DNA of 64,000 nt, from assembly GCF_052056295.1 (NCBI RefSeq), contig NZ_CP182493.1, positions 4,077,013 to 4,141,012 of the forward strand, in the 5' to 3' direction. Under the pieces are notes generated by a model. It was not told the DNA's origin and did not search any database. It saw only the letters and a program-made list of their open reading frames with translations. Position numbers and translations under genes: made by a program. The stretch is from Catenovulum sp052056295 (GTDB lineage Bacteria > Pseudomonadota > Gammaproteobacteria > Enterobacterales > Alteromonadaceae). The first letter of the stretch is position 1. The number at the start of each line of letters is the position of its first letter. This document shows positions 24,638-32,942 of this stretch, piece by piece.

Positions 24638-25150
24638 ATGACAACAGCTGTAGATAATGCTTTTGAAGCACCAAAAGCCGAATTGGCCGATTTAAACGCT
24701 AACGATCAAATTCTAAATTTAAAACGTTTCTCTGCTTGGGGCGTGTTTTTCTTATCAATTATTACTCTAGGGATTTATTTCTTATATTGGATGTATACAC
24801 GTAGTGTGTCATTGAACAACTTAGAAACAGAAAATAAAGTCAATATGACAACTGTGTATGCGTATATTGCGACTTATGTCATCTCTCAAGTCATTTCAAT
24901 TGCGTCTGAATTTATGCCAGAACAACACGTAGTGGCGATTGTCTCTGGGGGGATCGGTTTAGTTAATATGATTTTTTATATTGTTGTGGCGTTTTCAATT
25001 CGTAAAGTATTAATGGAAGTGCTCAATAAAAACCAAGGAGAGCAAGTCGTTAAAGTCAACGGTGTTTTGACTTTCTTCTTTAGTGTAATTTATTTCCAAT
25101 TTAAAATTAATAAAGCGCATGACGAAATCAAAGAAGCTAGCGCTGAATAA
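24638..25150 (+). CDS. DUF4234-like small membrane protein
   Basis: The 170-residue protein begins with a charged 25-residue segment, then the DUF4234-type hydrophobic helix with Trp/Tyr pattern (WGVFFLSIITLGIYFLYWMY), followed by about three more membrane helices and a short acidic tail. The family has no known function. AAGGA precedes the ATG. It is monocistronic, ending in a clear terminator. Confidence 0.8.
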   Translation: MTTAVDNAFEAPKAELADLNANDQILNLKRFSAWGVFFLSIITLGIYFLYWMYTRSVSLNNLETENKVNMTTVYAYIATYVISQVISIASEFMPEQHVVAIVSGGIGLVNMIFYIVVAFSIRKVLMEVLNKNQGEQVVKVNGVLTFFFSVIYFQFKINKAHDEIKEASAE

Positions 25151-25165
25151 GTTCTAATGAATGAT

Positions 25166-25190
25166 AAAGTAGCTCGTTAGAGCTACTTTT
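25166..25190. terminator. Convergent terminator between DUF4234 gene and the MoxR operon
   Basis: AAAGTAGCTC and GAGCTACTTT form a perfect 10-bp stem with a GTTA loop and T residues following on both strands, located between a plus-strand gene end and the minus-strand DUF58 gene end. It fits a bidirectional intrinsic terminator. Confidence 0.85.
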
Positions 25191-25206
25191 AGTCAAGCAT
25201 GCGCCT

Positions 25207-26538
25207 CTATAGTAAGCCTGAGTGTTTGATATTTAGGTAGGTATTAATTACATACGGCAGTAAATATTCCGACTGAGTGTTAACACAAATTACCCCTTCT
25301 TTTGCTAATCTAGCTAAATTGTGCTGATAAATATTATTTAGTTCTATCGCGGCGCAATACTTATTCGCGTCATTTTCACTCTCGATATCCGAGTTTAGAA
25401 TTTGTTTAATAGTGACGTTTTCAATATTAATTAAAGCAACTAGATGGTGCTGTTGTAACTTTTTAACTGCAGGCAAGAGGTCATTGATATCTTGATCGTT
25501 TAGAGTGGTCACGAGTAGCACTAATGAACGTTTGCTTCTTTTCTTTAAAAGGCTATTTACCGCTTTTAAATAGTCGCTTGAACTTTCATCTGGGTGTAAA
25601 TCATAAAAGTGATTCATAACCCGGCTAACGTTTTGAGCGCCTTTCACCGCGGGTAACCACCTTTCTTGTAAGTTAAAACTTTGCATACTAAAACAATCTC
25701 CTTGTTTTAGTACAGTGTGGCTGAGCATCAACAAAGCATTTAGCGCTGCGTCAAAATGCGTTCCATTTGTTGTCTCTAAATTCATTTTTACACCAGCGTC
25801 TAACATCACAATTATGTGCTGGTTTTGTTCTTCTTGATATTCTTTTGAAATTAATTTTTGGCGCTTACTCGTTGCCTGCCAATCAATTTGCCGAATGCTA
25901 TCACCTTGTCTAAATTCTCTTAACTGATGGAATTCGATACCGTCGCCGCGTTTTTTTAGTCTTTTTAAACCTGTAACTCGCGTGTTGTTTACACCTTTTA
26001 AGCTTTCGGAATGATTTATTCGATTAAAATTTGGGTAAACTTTAACATCAACTTTGTTTTGCTCAAGCCACTGAAGCTGCCAAAGTTTAAAAGCTGAATA
26101 TATAGACACCTCTATCGGGCCAATCACAAATGAGCCGCGTTTGAGCGGTCTCAACCTGTAACTTATGGCTAGTTGCTTGCTAGGGGTTAGCTCGAATTCC
26201 TCTTGTGCAGAGGTCAACTCAAACTCGTCTGGCACACAGTCTGTTATTTTTACATGAATTTTCTTATTAGCATTGTTTGTTAACTTTATCGAGAACAGGT
26301 GCTTATGATCGTAGCTTAGTGTATTTGGAGTATCTCTCGAAATTGAAATTTGAGGAGGCTTAAGTTGGCGGGCAGCATCCAATATAAGCACACATAAAAG
26401 TGCTAGGTTAGCTGCAATAAAAAGCTCAATTATGTGTGAGTTGGCATCAAACGCCAAATATAACAGCAGCGCTACACAAGTATCAATTGCGATAAGTTTA
26501 ACTAACCAAAGGGATGGTTTCAGAGCTACTAGTTTCAT
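25207..26538 (-). CDS. DUF58 domain protein (last gene of MoxR operon)
   Basis: The 443-residue protein has two membrane helices in the first 55 residues, a beta-rich domain, and the DUF58 signature LREFRQGDSIRQIDWQATSK (207-225) leading into a von-Willebrand-A-like strand VMLDAGVKM (245-252). The MIDAS position reads D-A-G-V-K rather than D-x-S-x-S, so metal binding may be weakened. DUF58 proteins are regularly paired with MoxR AAA+ ATPases and may be their substrate or adaptor. Its start overlaps the moxR stop by one base. Confidence 0.9.
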   Translation of the reverse strand: MKLVALKPSLWLVKLIAIDTCVALLLYLAFDANSHIIELFIAANLALLCVLILDAARQLKPPQISISRDTPNTLSYDHKHLFSIKLTNNANKKIHVKITDCVPDEFELTSAQEEFELTPSKQLAISYRLRPLKRGSFVIGPIEVSIYSAFKLWQLQWLEQNKVDVKVYPNFNRINHSESLKGVNNTRVTGLKRLKKRGDGIEFHQLREFRQGDSIRQIDWQATSKRQKLISKEYQEEQNQHIIVMLDAGVKMNLETTNGTHFDAALNALLMLSHTVLKQGDCFSMQSFNLQERWLPAVKGAQNVSRVMNHFYDLHPDESSSDYLKAVNSLLKKRSKRSLVLLVTTLNDQDINDLLPAVKKLQQHHLVALINIENVTIKQILNSDIESENDANKYCAAIELNNIYQHNLARLAKEGVICVNTQSEYLLPYVINTYLNIKHSGLL

Positions 26539-27518
26539 TAGTTTCTGGGTGCTTCAATGCTTTCTAAGATAGCGTTAATGATTTGAATTTGGTTGTAACC
26601 CTCAAGTTCAAGTTCAGCTGAAAGTACCAGTCGGTGTCTTAATACATTTGGTGTAACTAATTTGATGTCGTCTGGGATAACAAAATCACGGCCATGCATA
26701 AGTGCGGTAACTTTGGCTGCTTTTATTATGTTGATACTTGCTCGAACACCTGCGCCATGCAGTACACCATGCCATGAACGGGTTTTACGCACTATCTCTA
26801 CTGCGTAATTAATAATTTGCTCATCAACGAGTATATTGGAAGCAAGCTGTTTAATTTCAATAATTTTTTGTTGATCCAAGATAGTGTCTAAAGCATCCAC
26901 TTGGTGCTCATTGGAAACTTCGCCTGTATTTAATTTTAACAAGGCTATTTCTGAGTCAAGATCTGGGTAATCTAGTTCAACTTTCATCATAAAGCGATCA
27001 AGTTCAGCTTCAGGTAAAGGGTAGGTTCCTTCCTGATCGAGCGGGTTTTGTGTAGCAAGTACGATAAACGGAGAGTCTATCGACATAGTTGTTCCGTCTA
27101 TGGTTATTTGCTGCTCTTGCATCACCTCTAACAATGCCGATTGAGTTTTTGCGGGCGCACGGTTAATTTCATCAGCCAATAGTATGTTGGTAAAAGCAGG
27201 GCCCTTTTTCATAACAAATTCACCTGACTTCATGTCGTATAAACTATGGCCAAGTACATCTGCTGGCATTAAATCAGGAGTAAACTGTATTCTCGAAAAT
27301 TTAATGTTTAAACTTTTTGCTAATGCTCTTACAAGCAAGGTTTTACCTAATCCAGGTACACCCTCTAACAACACATGGCCGCCAGCAAATAAAACGGTAA
27401 GTACGTTTTCGATGATAAGGTCTTGGCCAACCAAAACTCGAGCAATGTTGGATTTGACACGAACTACAGCTTCAGCTGCTTCGGCTAATGAGAGCTTACT
27501 CGCTTCATCTTGAATCAT
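26538..27518 (-). CDS. MoxR-family AAA+ ATPase
   Basis: The 326-residue ATPase has Walker A GVPGLGKT (53-60), Walker B ILLADEINRAP (D116-E117), sensor I VLATQNPLDQEGTYPLPEAE and a C-terminal lid domain. MoxR proteins are chaperone-like ATPases that help assemble or activate partner proteins, often ones with vWA domains. The downstream DUF58 gene is the likely partner. It overlaps the upstream DUF4350 gene by four bases. Confidence 0.94.
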   Translation of the reverse strand: MIQDEASKLSLAEAAEAVVRVKSNIARVLVGQDLIIENVLTVLFAGGHVLLEGVPGLGKTLLVRALAKSLNIKFSRIQFTPDLMPADVLGHSLYDMKSGEFVMKKGPAFTNILLADEINRAPAKTQSALLEVMQEQQITIDGTTMSIDSPFIVLATQNPLDQEGTYPLPEAELDRFMMKVELDYPDLDSEIALLKLNTGEVSNEHQVDALDTILDQQKIIEIKQLASNILVDEQIINYAVEIVRKTRSWHGVLHGAGVRASINIIKAAKVTALMHGRDFVIPDDIKLVTPNVLRHRLVLSAELELEGYNQIQIINAILESIEAPRN

Positions 27519-28726
27519 AGCGAATTCCTTAATGCTTTTAATGAACTGATAAATTTAATTTTGTCGTTGGTTGAAGTTGGAATATCAGAATCTAATAAAT
27601 ATCGAATTTCCTCTTCGTTAAACTCAGTTATTTTTGCTAACGAAGCGCACTGATTGTCGATAGTCATAGCTGCAAACGCAGGGATCTTAACTTCAATTTT
27701 TCGGATGATGTCTTTTAATAATGCTTTTTTTAATACATCTGAATGCTGTTGGTTAAACATGTAAAAGCCAGTTGCTTCTATATGTGATGCGAAGGGTGTT
27801 CGCTTAGATACTATAGGGGTGATGGGGTTTCCATCGCGCACGGCCAAATGCCAAACTAAAAATATTAAACTCATGCCAAGCAGTAATACAAATATCCATG
27901 ACCAATGCCATAATTCTGCAAGCCAATTGGGCGCAACTAAACTTGGCAAGTAATAAAGTTTATCATTTTTACCAATTAGCCAAAGTAAAAATATGCCATG
28001 GTCTAGCTGCCTAAGCGCCATATTTGATATTGATTGTATGCTAGGTATAACGGTTATGTATCCCTCGCCAAATCCTATTTCACATATCAGCGTTGGCGTT
28101 TGGCTTGCTTCGTTATTTTCTGCAGTTTTTTCGTCTTTTTTAGCTGTGTCATCGTCGGTTTTTTTTGCAATCAGTTTAACTTCTTCGCCGACACAATCTT
28201 CAACAGTGTGGCTAAAGGGCAAATAAATTTTAGCCAATTCGTCACCGTATTTTATTTGTGCATTTGCCTCAGCTTTACTTGTGATGTGTATGTTGGGATA
28301 TGCGTCGTCCGCTTCTATTACTTTTATACCAGTATTTTGATAAAAATTTTGTGTAGCTGATTTTAGCATGTCGTGGCGGCGCGATAGTGTTAGCACTAAG
28401 TGGCCACCTTGTGACACCCAATTGAGTACTTTTGAGTCAAGTTGAGGATACTCTTTAAAACTTGCTTCATCTAAGATTAAACTATTTGTTTGCGCGAGTT
28501 TTATTTTTGAATCTACAATCAGTTCTACTGGGCTCGTTAATTGAATTAATTCTTTTTCTCGGCTTTCAAGCAATTTGGAAGCGGCTAATAAAGGTTGTTC
28601 TATTGCAACTCTACTCAATCCTGTTTCAATTGTTTTTTCTTCCCATTCAATACTGGCATACACATAAGCTAAAACTACGACAATAAAGATCAGGGTAAGC
28701 GACAATATCCAATTTTTACTTTTCAT
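27515..28726 (-). CDS. DUF4350 domain membrane protein
   Basis: The 403-residue protein has an N-terminal membrane anchor (about 8-26), a DUF4350-type domain with LILDEASFKEYPQLDSKVLNW and GGHLVLTLSRR, an acidic Lys/Glu-rich linker (KKTDDDTAKKDEKTAENNE) and a second membrane helix at about 265-290 (WHWSWIFVLLLGMSLIFLVW), followed by a helical cytosolic tail. Function is unknown. It overlaps both neighbours (11 and 4 bases), so it is translated as part of the MoxR operon. Confidence 0.85.
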   Translation of the reverse strand: MKSKNWILSLTLIFIVVVLAYVYASIEWEEKTIETGLSRVAIEQPLLAASKLLESREKELIQLTSPVELIVDSKIKLAQTNSLILDEASFKEYPQLDSKVLNWVSQGGHLVLTLSRRHDMLKSATQNFYQNTGIKVIEADDAYPNIHITSKAEANAQIKYGDELAKIYLPFSHTVEDCVGEEVKLIAKKTDDDTAKKDEKTAENNEASQTPTLICEIGFGEGYITVIPSIQSISNMALRQLDHGIFLLWLIGKNDKLYYLPSLVAPNWLAELWHWSWIFVLLLGMSLIFLVWHLAVRDGNPITPIVSKRTPFASHIEATGFYMFNQQHSDVLKKALLKDIIRKIEVKIPAFAAMTIDNQCASLAKITEFNEEEIRYLLDSDIPTSTNDKIKFISSLKALRNSL

Positions 28727-30269
28727 TTTGTCGCTCCACGCTCACAGTAAAACTCGAAACTTCTGTGATTAACAATTGGATTTCTTGAATAGAGACATCT
28801 TTATGTGCCCATGCTTGCTGGATCCATAACGAAAATAGTTTGTCGTAAAAAGTATGTTGTGGTTGAGGGGTAACCCTAATTAATGCTGATTTACATTCGA
28901 ACTCAGTCATTGATTTGTTAAATATATCAGGATGTTTGAGATGAACTTGTATTAACGTATGGCGTAATATAAGCGCTAATGCATATCGCAAATTTGCTTT
29001 TTCTAACGCTTCAAGGCTCGCAGCTATTAGATCATCAGGCCAGTCTTGGCTAACTTGATTGCGGATAAAACTCGGAAACTCTTGCACACTATTTGTCTGT
29101 TCAGTTGTTTTGTTGCGAGATAAAGTCCAGCTTTTGGTTTTTTTGAATAGTTTTATTAGACTGACAACAACCCAGCCACACAACAATATTACGAGTGCCC
29201 AAAATACGAAAGCGATAATAGGACTTAATTCGCTCAAACCTGAAAATATTTTGAACAGTTTTTTTAGCCATGTTAGATCAAAGTTAGGATCTTCTTGGCT
29301 TTTGGGCACATAGGTTGTTTGTGTTTCAACCAGTTTTTCATCTTTATAAATGCTGACTACTTCTTGATAAATTTTATCTAAACTTTCAGGGCGTTGGTAA
29401 ATTTCAGTTTCCGCTTCCTTGGACTTTTGGTTTAGTTCGACTTCAAGCAGTTCAATTTTGTCTTCTATGCTGTCATTTGCGCTAACTGGATGAGGAAAAA
29501 ATAGATTTACACTTAAAATTGCAATAAGACTCACTTGAGATAAGCGGGCTACGATTCGTTTAAAAGATTGCTCTATATCCCATCCTTCAATGTGAATTCT
29601 GCTATTCAAATACATTAAAAATCCGCCTGTGGTGAAGTAGGGCGCAATTAATGCAATTGACATAAGATAAGTAATTAAATAAAGCGAGACAAATTCGCTT
29701 GAATTGAAATATTCAAATGTTAGATGTTCATCGATAGGCATAAAGTCTGGAAATAACCCGTAATAGACGAACAATAGGGTCATTAGCATTAACATTTCTA
29801 GGTGAACACACAATAAGATCCACCAAGTTTGATTGTGACTACATCTGTTATTTAAGATATCTTTGCGCTTTGTTAGTGCTTTAGATGATTGTTTTTCTAG
29901 CTGCTCAATAGGCGCATTGTATGCTCGTGTCGTCGATAGCCGATATATAGTTAACAACTTAATAATATTGATGATTTTAAGCTGCTTTAACGATGAAATA
30001 GCCTCAAATGTTGAACAAGAATATGAAAAGCTTACGCGTGATAAATAGGTTAGGAGCGGACGCTCAAAAACGGGTTTTAACCACCAAATTATAAAACCTA
30101 CGTATTCTATTGGTAGCAGTGCGTAAAATATTGCTGCCAACGGAACCACAAGCGTTAAATAAATTTTGATTAATGCAACAAAATGCTTTTTTACAAATAG
30201 TAAAGTTAAATCAAAAACTTGAGACGGTGTTCGTGGGCAAGGCTCAAAACTAAGTTTATTAAGTTCCAT
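28716..30269 (-). CDS. DUF4129-type membrane protein
   Basis: The 517-residue protein has several hydrophobic helices in the first 260 residues, a helical charged region, another membrane helix (about 345-370) and a C-terminal DUF4129-like helical domain (ALEKANLRYALALILRHTL). DUF4129 proteins are commonly encoded with MoxR/DUF58 pairs; function unknown. The C-terminal domain is probably cytosolic, where it could meet MoxR. Assignment to DUF4129 is by similarity of that C-terminal helix pattern and by context. Confidence 0.75.
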   Translation of the reverse strand: MELNKLSFEPCPRTPSQVFDLTLLFVKKHFVALIKIYLTLVVPLAAIFYALLPIEYVGFIIWWLKPVFERPLLTYLSRVSFSYSCSTFEAISSLKQLKIINIIKLLTIYRLSTTRAYNAPIEQLEKQSSKALTKRKDILNNRCSHNQTWWILLCVHLEMLMLMTLLFVYYGLFPDFMPIDEHLTFEYFNSSEFVSLYLITYLMSIALIAPYFTTGGFLMYLNSRIHIEGWDIEQSFKRIVARLSQVSLIAILSVNLFFPHPVSANDSIEDKIELLEVELNQKSKEAETEIYQRPESLDKIYQEVVSIYKDEKLVETQTTYVPKSQEDPNFDLTWLKKLFKIFSGLSELSPIIAFVFWALVILLCGWVVVSLIKLFKKTKSWTLSRNKTTEQTNSVQEFPSFIRNQVSQDWPDDLIAASLEALEKANLRYALALILRHTLIQVHLKHPDIFNKSMTEFECKSALIRVTPQPQHTFYDKLFSLWIQQAWAHKDVSIQEIQLLITEVSSFTVSVERQNEK

Positions 30270-31200
30270 ATCTTGTCCCTGTATACAGTTTGTAACTAAT
30301 CAATATCCATAGAATTGAACCGACGGAATATTTATATACGGATGGAATATTCAATGGTGACCAAAATGCTTCAATAAAAGCTGCAATGACTAACATTACA
30401 AAAGCGCCGATTATCAAAGGCAAAACTTCAAGGCCAGTTTTTTTCATTATGTAAGCTCGGCTATATTTTCCTGGTGAGAGCAGATCAAACCCGAGTTTGC
30501 AGCCAGCTGCACCCGCAATAATAATTGCGGTTAGCTCAAACGAACCATGGGTAATAACAAATGAGAAAAATGGCTCGTTGTAACCAAGTTCAACAATATA
30601 GGCTGAGATAGCACCAAAGTAAAAACTGTTAAACAGTAGTGGAATGAGTGCACCGATACAAAACAAAGCACCAGCGCCAAACATCTGAAAAGCAATACCA
30701 ATATTGTTGTAGATATATACACCAAACATTAAAACATCTGCGTCCATAGTTCGTTTGTCAGTTTGCACAGCACCTGCTGGGTTGTACATATCTGCAATGT
30801 CGTTGAGTTGATCAGGAGAAACAAAGTGATAAATGGCATCAGGTGAATTTTGTATCCAGAAAAAGGCAATTAAAGATAATCCCCAGAAAGCAGTCAGCGC
30901 TGCCCAAATAAAATTTCTGCATGTATAAAGTGCTTTTGGAAATTCGCTTTTAAATATCGACCAAATTCTTGTGAAGCCGATGCTCTCACCACTATAAAGG
31001 ACACTTTGACCCAATTTTACCAGATCATTTAAATTTGCGACCAAAGCTGGTGAGTAGTGGCGGGTTTTAGCGAGGGCTAAATCACTACAAATTCTTCTAT
31101 ATTCGCGTGGGAAATTTGCTGGTGCCGGTGATTCGGTACACATTGTTTCAAACTCGGTCCACCTTTGCTTATGCAGCTTCACAAATTGATTTTGCTTCAT
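30259..31200 (-). CDS. Stage II sporulation protein M-like membrane protein
   Basis: The 313-residue protein starts FVKLHKQRWTEFETM and has five or so membrane helices with the typical SpoIIM/DUF95 segments (FGVYIYNNIGIAFQMFGAG, SFVITHGSFELTAIIIAGAAG). In sporulating Firmicutes SpoIIM works in septal peptidoglycan degradation; the gammaproteobacterial homologues have no established role. It overlaps RDD (4 bases) and DUF4129 (11 bases). Confidence 0.9.
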   Translation of the reverse strand: MKQNQFVKLHKQRWTEFETMCTESPAPANFPREYRRICSDLALAKTRHYSPALVANLNDLVKLGQSVLYSGESIGFTRIWSIFKSEFPKALYTCRNFIWAALTAFWGLSLIAFFWIQNSPDAIYHFVSPDQLNDIADMYNPAGAVQTDKRTMDADVLMFGVYIYNNIGIAFQMFGAGALFCIGALIPLLFNSFYFGAISAYIVELGYNEPFFSFVITHGSFELTAIIIAGAAGCKLGFDLLSPGKYSRAYIMKKTGLEVLPLIIGAFVMLVIAAFIEAFWSPLNIPSVYKYSVGSILWILISYKLYTGTRYGT

Positions 31201-31889
31201 GTTGCTTGACCTGAGTAATATTGGGCAATTTCTTTTACCGCTTCACTTGCTGTATTGTCTTGGGTCGTAATGATATCTGTCAGTATATTGGCGAGCTCTT
31301 CTTGTCTTGCTGAAGATAATGTATGACAGCGCTCTGCGTACATAATTAACGACAATTGTTCTTCTGTCGACAACTGGATTTTAGGTGGGCTAATATTACT
31401 ATTTTGCTGTGTCGAAAAACTAACTTTATCTTCTACGTACACAACCATAGTGCCAGCCGCCCAATCACCCAAGCGTTTAAATTGAAAGTTTAATGCCATG
31501 ACAATTAAACCAATTAAATAAGCAAAAGGAAAAGAATCGGCGGGGCGTATCAAATTGCGTAAAACAATGTGGTTAATTTTGCATGGTAAGCCATTATCTT
31601 GCACAACTTTTAATTTATAACGTTTTTTACCTGGCGTTTGCCCTGATAACGACTCAAATAGAATGTAGTATCCCCAAGTAACCAAAAAGTAGGTTACTAA
31701 GAATAAACCCGTACCAGCTTTGCCCATAAAACCGAAAATAAACCCAAAGGCGAGCATAACAACTGAGCGCAGAAGAAAGTCAAATAGGTAGGCTTTTGTT
31801 CTAATAGAAATACCAGCGGGGGTTAAGTTAATACTGACACCTTCCGGTAGTGTATTTGCAAAACTGTTGTTCAATCCTTGAGTAATCAT
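31197..31889 (-). CDS. RDD family membrane protein (first gene of MoxR operon)
   Basis: The 230-residue protein has the RDD domain: SIRTKAYLFDFLLRSVVMLAF with the Arg..Asp..Asp pattern, a second helix, SGQTPGKKRYKLKVV and LGDWAAGTMVV. Two to three membrane helices are followed by a cytosolic tail. It is the first gene in the six-gene minus-strand operon. RDD proteins have been linked to ion transport in some bacteria but are mostly uncharacterised. The 222-base gap to dapD must contain the operon promoter, which I could not pin down. Confidence 0.9.
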   Translation of the reverse strand: MITQGLNNSFANTLPEGVSINLTPAGISIRTKAYLFDFLLRSVVMLAFGFIFGFMGKAGTGLFLVTYFLVTWGYYILFESLSGQTPGKKRYKLKVVQDNGLPCKINHIVLRNLIRPADSFPFAYLIGLIVMALNFQFKRLGDWAAGTMVVYVEDKVSFSTQQNSNISPPKIQLSTEEQLSLIMYAERCHTLSSARQEELANILTDIITTQDNTASEAVKEIAQYYSGQAT

Positions 31890-32030
31890 TTTTGTTAGAT
31901 AGAGATAATTTAAACGTTAATGATGCGTAAAATTAATTTAAAAATCAATTGGTTTTTATGTTTTAACTAAGGTGAATTTCGGAACTGGCGCTTTCGACTG
32001 GGCTTATACACTGTTCTATGGGGGGATATA

Positions 32031-32063
32031 AAAAATCCAGTGAGTTATTTTCACTGGATTTTT
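32031..32063 (-). terminator. Terminator of dapD
   Basis: AAAAATCCAGTGA and TCACTGGATTTTT are perfect complements over 13 bp with a 7-base loop, 49 bases past the dapD stop on the minus strand. The T-rich side follows the stem in either direction, so it can act as an intrinsic terminator for dapD. Confidence 0.88.
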
Positions 32064-32111
32064 ACTGTGTCGGCGATTATGCCGCTAAAACTGAAAAATC
32101 AGTATTACAGA

Positions 32112-32939
32112 TTATTCGTCAATGCTACGTAATAAACCGTTAATACCAACTTTAGATAAAGTCTTTTGGTCAACTTTCTTAACGATTACTGCAGCGTATA
32201 AGCTGTAAGAACCATCTTTAGAAGGTAAAGAACCAGAAACAACAACTGAGCCTGCTGGTACACGGCCGTAGTGAATTTCACCAGTTTCACGATCATAAAT
32301 ACGTGTGCTTTGACCAATGTAAACGCCCATAGAAATTACTGAGCCTTCTTCAACAACAACACCTTCAACGATTTCAGAGCGAGCACCGATGAAACAGTTG
32401 TCTTCAATGATGGTTGGATTTGCTTGTAATGGCTCTAAAACACCACCGATACCAACACCACCAGATAAGTGAACGTTTTTACCGATTTGTGCACATGAAC
32501 CTACAGTTGCCCATGTATCAACCATAGTACCTTCGTCAACGTAAGCACCGATGTTTACATAAGAAGGCATTAATACAGTGTTTTTCGCAACGAAAGAACC
32601 TTTACGTACTGCTGCAGGTGGTACAACACGTACACCGTCTGCTTTAAATTGCTCTGCAGTGTAATCAGCATATTTCATGTCTACTTTGTCGTAGTACTGA
32701 GTTTCGCCGCCATCAATAGGAGCGTTGTCACGAATACGGAAAGAAAGTAATACGGCTTTTTTCAACCATTGGTGAACAACCCACTCACCAGAAATTTTCT
32801 CAGCAACACGAGCTTTACCACTATCTAAAAGTGCTACAGCTTCTTCTACTGCACTTTTTACTTCAGCAGTTACAGTTGCTGGTGTAATGTCGGCACGTTG
32901 TTCAAACGCGCTTTCAATAATTGATTTTAAATCAGACAT
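32112..32939 (-). CDS. dapD: Tetrahydrodipicolinate N-succinyltransferase
   Basis: DapD succinylates tetrahydrodipicolinate in the lysine/diaminopimelate pathway. The 275-residue protein has the helical N-terminal domain and left-handed beta-helix hexapeptide repeats (VLMPSYVNIGAYVDEGTMVD, GSCAQIGKNVHLSGGVGIGG) and ENCFIGARSE-like strands (here DNCFIGARSEIVEG). Length is as in E. coli. It starts 3 bases after glnD ends and belongs to the map-glnD-dapD set, a conserved neighbourhood of rpsB. Confidence 0.97.
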   Translation of the reverse strand: MSDLKSIIESAFEQRADITPATVTAEVKSAVEEAVALLDSGKARVAEKISGEWVVHQWLKKAVLLSFRIRDNAPIDGGETQYYDKVDMKYADYTAEQFKADGVRVVPPAAVRKGSFVAKNTVLMPSYVNIGAYVDEGTMVDTWATVGSCAQIGKNVHLSGGVGIGGVLEPLQANPTIIEDNCFIGARSEIVEGVVVEEGSVISMGVYIGQSTRIYDRETGEIHYGRVPAGSVVVSGSLPSKDGSYSLYAAVIVKKVDQKTLSKVGINGLLRSIDE

Positions 32940-32942
32940 AAT

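Noticed and set aside
28034..28360. Plus-strand open frames within the DUF4350 gene
   Set aside because: They are antisense to a gene that is overlapped on both sides in an operon, and their Phe/Cys/Val-rich sequence matches reverse complement coding.
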